Shown: positions 60,817 to 64,000 of the stretch, in pieces
Layout: each line of letters starts with the position of its first letter
Position numbering within the stretch: position 1 is the stretch's first letter
Assembly: GCF_019597925.1 (NCBI RefSeq)
Contig: NZ_CP080442.1
Location: 2,522,001 to 2,586,000, forward strand
Reading direction: 5' to 3'
DNA length: 64,000 bases
From: [Clostridium] scindens
GTDB lineage: Bacteria; Bacillota; Clostridia; Lachnospirales; Lachnospiraceae
Translations under genes and position numbers: made by a program
The notes under the pieces: generated by a model
What the model was told of the DNA's origin: nothing
What the model saw: the letters and a program-made list of their open reading frames with translations, nothing else
The model's database searches: none

Positions 60817-62643
60817 CTACTCTACCGTAACCGACTTTGCCAGATTTCTCGGCTTATCTACATCACAGCCGCGTCCCACCGCAATATAATACGCAAAAAG
60901 CTGCAGCGGAATAATGGCCAGCGAGTTGGTAAAGTATTTGTTTGTCTCCGGAATGTAGATGACATAATCGGCGGCACGCTCCACCTCCGTATTGCCCTCC
61001 GTGGTCACCGCCATGACGAAGGCACCCCGGGTACGCACTTCTTCCATATTGCTGATCATCTTCTTATATAAATCCTTCTGGGTCAGCACGGATGCTACCA
61101 GCGTGCCGTCCTCCACCAGGGAGATGGTGCCATGCTTTAATTCTCCTGCCGCGTATGCCTCAGAATGGATATAGGATATCTCCTTTAACTTCAAAGATCC
61201 TTCCATAGAGATGGCATGGTCGATTCCACGTCCGATAAAGAACACATCCCTCGCTGCCAGATAACGGTTGGCAAACTTCTGGATATTCACCTTATTATTG
61301 AGCAGCATCTCCACCTGTGCAGGAATGGCCTTCAGATCTTCCAGCATTCCTGCAAGGCCTGCCTCGTCTAGCATCCCTTTAACATGGGCAAACTTCATTG
61401 CCAGAAGATAGAGCGCGATCAACTGCGCGGAGTATGCCTTGGTCGTGGCAACCGCAATCTCAGGTCCTGCCCAGGTATACATGACATTGTCTGCTTCCCT
61501 TGCAATGGAACTTCCAACCACATTTACGATCCCAAGGACCCTTGCGCCCTTTTCCTTAGACTCGCGCAAGGCTGCCAGCGTATCCGCAGTCTCCCCGGAC
61601 TGGCTGATCACGATGACCAGCGTATGTTCATCCAGAATCGGATCCCGGTAGCGGAATTCAGAAGCAACATCTACTTCCACCGGAATCCGTGCCAGTCCTT
61701 CAAATATATATTTGCTGGTATATCCGGTATGGGAGGCAGAGCCACAGGCCACGATCTGGATCTTTTGGATCTTCAGAATCTCCTCATCCGTCATCCCCAG
61801 TTCCTCGATCACGATCTTCCCCTCCTTGATCCTCGGGGAAAATGTATCTGTGATGGCTTTTGGCTGCTCATACATCTCCTTCAGCATGAAGTGCTCATAT
61901 CCGCCCTTTTCCGCTGCATTCACGTCCCACTCGATACGGGTAGCCTGCTTTTCTATAGGCTCTTCATCCACATTGAAAAACTCCATGGAATCTTCCGTCA
62001 TGCGAACGATCTCTTCATTCTCAATAAAGAATACGTCTCTGGTATACTTAAGGACTGCCGGGACATCTGACGCCAAAATGCTTCCCCCGTCCGTATGTCC
62101 TACGATCAGCGGGCTATCCTTGCGGACGGCATATAATTCTCCCGGATGATCCTGGAAAATAATTCCCAAAGCATAGGACCCCTCCATCCGGTGCATGATT
62201 TTCGTCACTGCCTGCAGCGGATTACCATGATAATAATAGTCCAGAAGATGGGCGATCACCTCTGTGTCCGTCTCCGATACGAATTCATAACCATGACTTT
62301 CTAACTTTTTCTTTAACTTCAGGTAATTCTCAATAATTCCATTGTGCACTACCACAATGCTTTTATCCTTGTTAAAGTGTGGATGCGCATTGATATCAGA
62401 CGGTGATCCGTGGGTCGCCCATCGCGTATGTCCGATTCCCAGAGTGCCTGGAAGGGTTGCCCCGTCATGGGTCAGCTCATTTAACACTTTCAGCCGGCCC
62501 TTGGACTTTACCATGTCAATCTCATTTCCATTATAGACAGCGATACCGGACGAATCATACCCTCTGTATTCCAGTTTGGATAAACCGTCCAAAAGAATCG
62601 GCGCTGCCTGCTGGTTGCCTATGTATCCTACTATTCCACACAT
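60817..62643 (-). CDS. glmS: Glutamine-fructose-6-phosphate aminotransferase (isomerising) GlmS
   Basis: 608 residues from MCGIVGYIGNQQAAPILLDG, with Cys2 as the glutaminase nucleophile once Met is removed; AAGGAG precedes it. The glutaminase domain (1-230) includes GIGHTRWATHGSPSDINAHP and VHNGIIENYLKLKKKL; two SIS domains follow, with CGSASHTGYTSKYIFEG, SQSGETADTLAALRESKEKG and the C-terminal KPRNLAKSVTVE. It makes glucosamine 6-phosphate for cell wall synthesis. No glmS ribozyme is present in the short leader. Confidence 0.97.
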   Translation of the reverse strand: MCGIVGYIGNQQAAPILLDGLSKLEYRGYDSSGIAVYNGNEIDMVKSKGRLKVLNELTHDGATLPGTLGIGHTRWATHGSPSDINAHPHFNKDKSIVVVHNGIIENYLKLKKKLESHGYEFVSETDTEVIAHLLDYYYHGNPLQAVTKIMHRMEGSYALGIIFQDHPGELYAVRKDSPLIVGHTDGGSILASDVPAVLKYTRDVFFIENEEIVRMTEDSMEFFNVDEEPIEKQATRIEWDVNAAEKGGYEHFMLKEMYEQPKAITDTFSPRIKEGKIVIEELGMTDEEILKIQKIQIVACGSASHTGYTSKYIFEGLARIPVEVDVASEFRYRDPILDEHTLVIVISQSGETADTLAALRESKEKGARVLGIVNVVGSSIAREADNVMYTWAGPEIAVATTKAYSAQLIALYLLAMKFAHVKGMLDEAGLAGMLEDLKAIPAQVEMLLNNKVNIQKFANRYLAARDVFFIGRGIDHAISMEGSLKLKEISYIHSEAYAAGELKHGTISLVEDGTLVASVLTQKDLYKKMISNMEEVRTRGAFVMAVTTEGNTEVERAADYVIYIPETNKYFTNSLAIIPLQLFAYYIAVGRGCDVDKPRNLAKSVTVE

Positions 62644-62704
62644 GTTTTCTACTCCTTGCCTTGTATTTGCACAAATTACCACTTTTTTTGCATTTTCATC
62701 CTGT

Positions 62705-62733
62705 ATTGTAGCAAACTATTAAGGATATGTAAA
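62705..62733 (-). promoter_or_regulatory. SigA-type promoter of glmS
   Basis: Minus strand: TTTACA (62728-62733), 17-base spacer, TACAAT (62705-62710). The start site would be near 62698, leaving a 55-base leader before glmS. Confidence 0.7.
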
Positions 62734-62753
62734 TAAAAGCCTTGAAATAAATG

Positions 62754-62783
62754 AAAAGATAGGACGCGGTAAAGCGCCCTATC
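62754..62783 (-). terminator. Terminator of the permease-AroM operon
   Basis: On the minus strand GATAGGGCGC and GCGTCCTATC form a 10-bp stem (one G-T pair) with a 6-base loop, followed by TTTT. It lies 56 bases behind the AroM-like gene and before the glmS promoter. Confidence 0.75.
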
Positions 62784-62838
62784 CCAAGCAAAGTAATTGA
62801 TAAAATATGCAAAATATCTGGGGGACATATGCATATAT

Positions 62839-63513
62839 CTAACCTATTCCCAACATATCGTGAATTGTACTGACAATAACCGTCCTGGGGTGTATCACCG
62901 GAATTCCCAGATTCCGGACAAAATAATCCCTGCATTCATAAGTATAGCTAATACAGTCTAAAACCAGCATATCTGCCCTTTGTTTTTTAAAGAAATCCAG
63001 GTACCTTCCCCTGTCCAGTTCTTTTGGAGCCATACATTCGTAAGTGACATCCACGCCATCTCTAATCCAGCTTTCTTTCATTTGCTCTGCGAACTGTCTA
63101 AATGGGAATAATGCGCCTACCCTGCAGTCTGACCTCACCGCTGCCGTCATCTTATGTAGAAGATCAAAAGGAACAATAATTGGCACGCGGCTATGCAGCC
63201 TGTCAGATACGTTGGTACACAATATTACAATCATTGCCACGCCTTCCTCTTCCTCTCTGCGGATTGCCTGAAGAAGCAGCGGCATGACTTTCTCTTTCGA
63301 AAAGTCCATCATCTCGCCATTTGACAGTCTTGATGTCATAACTGCTTCTTTGGGCACCGGCGTCAAATGATCTTTTACTTCCCTGATGCTTAGACTATCC
63401 AGCGCTCCTAACTGGCGTACTTCAATTTCCTCCGATAGATGGCTCTGTAATTCATCCATAATATCTTCTCTGGGCGAATGGCCAACCGTTACAAATGAAA
63501 CTTTTTTCTTCAT
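62839..63513 (-). CDS. AroM family protein
   Basis: 224 residues. Conserved pieces are KVSFVTVGHSPREDIMDELQ, VRQLGALDSLSIREVKDHLT, VMTSRLSNGEMMDFSKEKV, VILCTNVSDRLHSRVPIIVP and DMLVLDCISYTYECRDYFVR, all typical of AroM (PF07302), a family structurally related to Asp/Glu and hydantoin racemases. AroM itself has no proven role despite its name. Here it starts one base behind the stop of an amino acid permease gene, which suggests action on the imported amino acid or hydantoin. Cys103 and Cys190 are placed like racemase catalytic cysteines (inference). Confidence 0.85.
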   Translation of the reverse strand: MKKKVSFVTVGHSPREDIMDELQSHLSEEIEVRQLGALDSLSIREVKDHLTPVPKEAVMTSRLSNGEMMDFSKEKVMPLLLQAIRREEEEGVAMIVILCTNVSDRLHSRVPIIVPFDLLHKMTAAVRSDCRVGALFPFRQFAEQMKESWIRDGVDVTYECMAPKELDRGRYLDFFKKQRADMLVLDCISYTYECRDYFVRNLGIPVIHPRTVIVSTIHDMLGIG

Positions 63514-63514
63514 C

Positions 63515-64000
63515 TTATCCCTCTTCCTTTTTGATTACGCAGAATCTTTTAAGTCCAGTCTTATGAAACAGGCAGTATACTATAAAGCCGATTATGATCC
63601 AGGCGGTTCCGATCAGTATTGCCTTTCCATCCATTCTTGTCACCATAAAGATGCTGAGGATAATGGCAATTACCGGAGTCACCGGATAAAAAGGTACATG
63701 GAATGCCGGAACTACCTCCGGACGGTTTTTCCTCAAGGCAAAGATGCACAGGCAGGAGATCACCCAGGAAAATGCCGTAACAAACGCAACCATTTGTAAT
63801 ATTATGCTTACCAGTCCTGTCCAGGCTAGAAACAGCATTCCCAGCATCGTTACGCCTAAGGCAGTCACAGGCGTGCCGCTCCTTGGATTTACTTTTCCAA
63901 GCATCTTAGGCAGAGAACCTTCCTTTCCCATTGCATATATCATTCTGGAGCCACTCATCATTAAGCCATTCAAAGTTGAGACTGCAGCAAAAATCCCGCC
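63515..64000 (-). CDS. APC family amino acid permease (partial, C-terminal part)
   Basis: 161 codons in the window plus the stop; the gene continues past the right edge. The visible part begins GGIFAAVSTLNGLMMSGSRM and continues IYAMGKEGSLPKMLGKVNPR, the loop signature of APC superfamily transporters (GSRMIYAMAKDGxLP type), followed by four membrane helices. It imports an amino acid or related compound. Co-transcribed with the AroM-like gene, with one base between stop and start. Confidence 0.88.
   Translation of the reverse strand, partial: GGIFAAVSTLNGLMMSGSRMIYAMGKEGSLPKMLGKVNPRSGTPVTALGVTMLGMLFLAWTGLVSIILQMVAFVTAFSWVISCLCIFALRKNRPEVVPAFHVPFYPVTPVIAIILSIFMVTRMDGKAILIGTAWIIIGFIVYCLFHKTGLKRFCVIKKEEG

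Noticed and set aside
62643..62838. glmS ribozyme upstream of glmS
   Set aside because: The region is divided by a terminator and a good promoter, and I see no ribozyme core sequence.

Overview
The window reads as chromosomal DNA of a spore-forming anaerobic Firmicute of the family Lachnospiraceae (Clostridium scindens / Dorea type). Reasons: strong GGAGG ribosome binding sites; mid-40s to 50% GC (estimated by eye); CodY, GroESL under a CIRCE operator, IreB, RNase J and a GlnK/GlnL pair; sporulation genes (sigK, a PdaA-like deacetylase); and families typical of this group (DUF5688, DUF6106, DUF5107, AroK with an N-terminal chorismate mutase domain). There is no prophage, CRISPR array, complete insertion sequence or rRNA, and no stretch above about 200 bases without a gene or RNA. 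Most genes lie on the minus strand.

Layout. 1-3.4 kb: azlCD export pair, a lipid-anchored or membrane-anchored hypothetical, tRNA-Arg(CCG), a DUF5688 gene and efp. 3.4-5.8 kb: yqeG with a chorismate mutase-shikimate kinase fusion, then a LysR regulator. 5.8-8 kb: divergent from the LysR gene, a 667-residue Fe-S flavin enoate reductase of the OYE/BaiH type with a clear promoter and LysR box. 8-15 kb: amidase, galM-lacZ pair, guaB, DUF6106. 15-21.6 kb: groESL, codY, topA, dprA. 21.6-26.2 kb: comM, a DUF5107 protein behind a small ribbon-helix-helix regulator with a palindromic operator, sigK. 26.3-29.7 kb (plus strand): GlnK/GlnL-like two-component system and an orphan EIIC-type transporter. 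29.7-41.4 kb: trhP-trmR (wobble uridine methoxylation), rnjA-fur-DUF1292-ruvX-ireB, mtaB, HPr-like gene, thiI with its cysteine desulfurase, rsmE-prmA, mntP. 41.4-47.6 kb: one probable operon running LRR protein, VWA protein, MoxR ATPase, ArsC-like protein, adenosine deaminase, GH25 lipoprotein. 47.7-51.3 kb: brnQ, ydcF, YczE-like, pdaA-like. 51.4-60.8 kb: Rpn nuclease, SulP transporter, MacAB-like efflux operon, FUSC protein. 60.8-64 kb: glmS, AroM-like gene, amino acid permease (cut by the window end).

The strongest unexpected signal is at 43300-43647. The ArsC/Spx-like gene has an in-frame UGA exactly at the first cysteine of the CxxC active site, with a ribosome binding site and start codon eight codons upstream and a hairpin of bacterial SECIS type 19 nt downstream of the UGA. 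It is best read as a selenoprotein, with a nonsense mutation as the alternative. Other points for a second look are the LysR/enoate reductase pair, the LRR-VWA-MoxR cluster, the nested hairpin and GlnL-like repeat before the transporter, the palindromic RHH operator, the SulP C-terminal extension and the AroM-permease pair.
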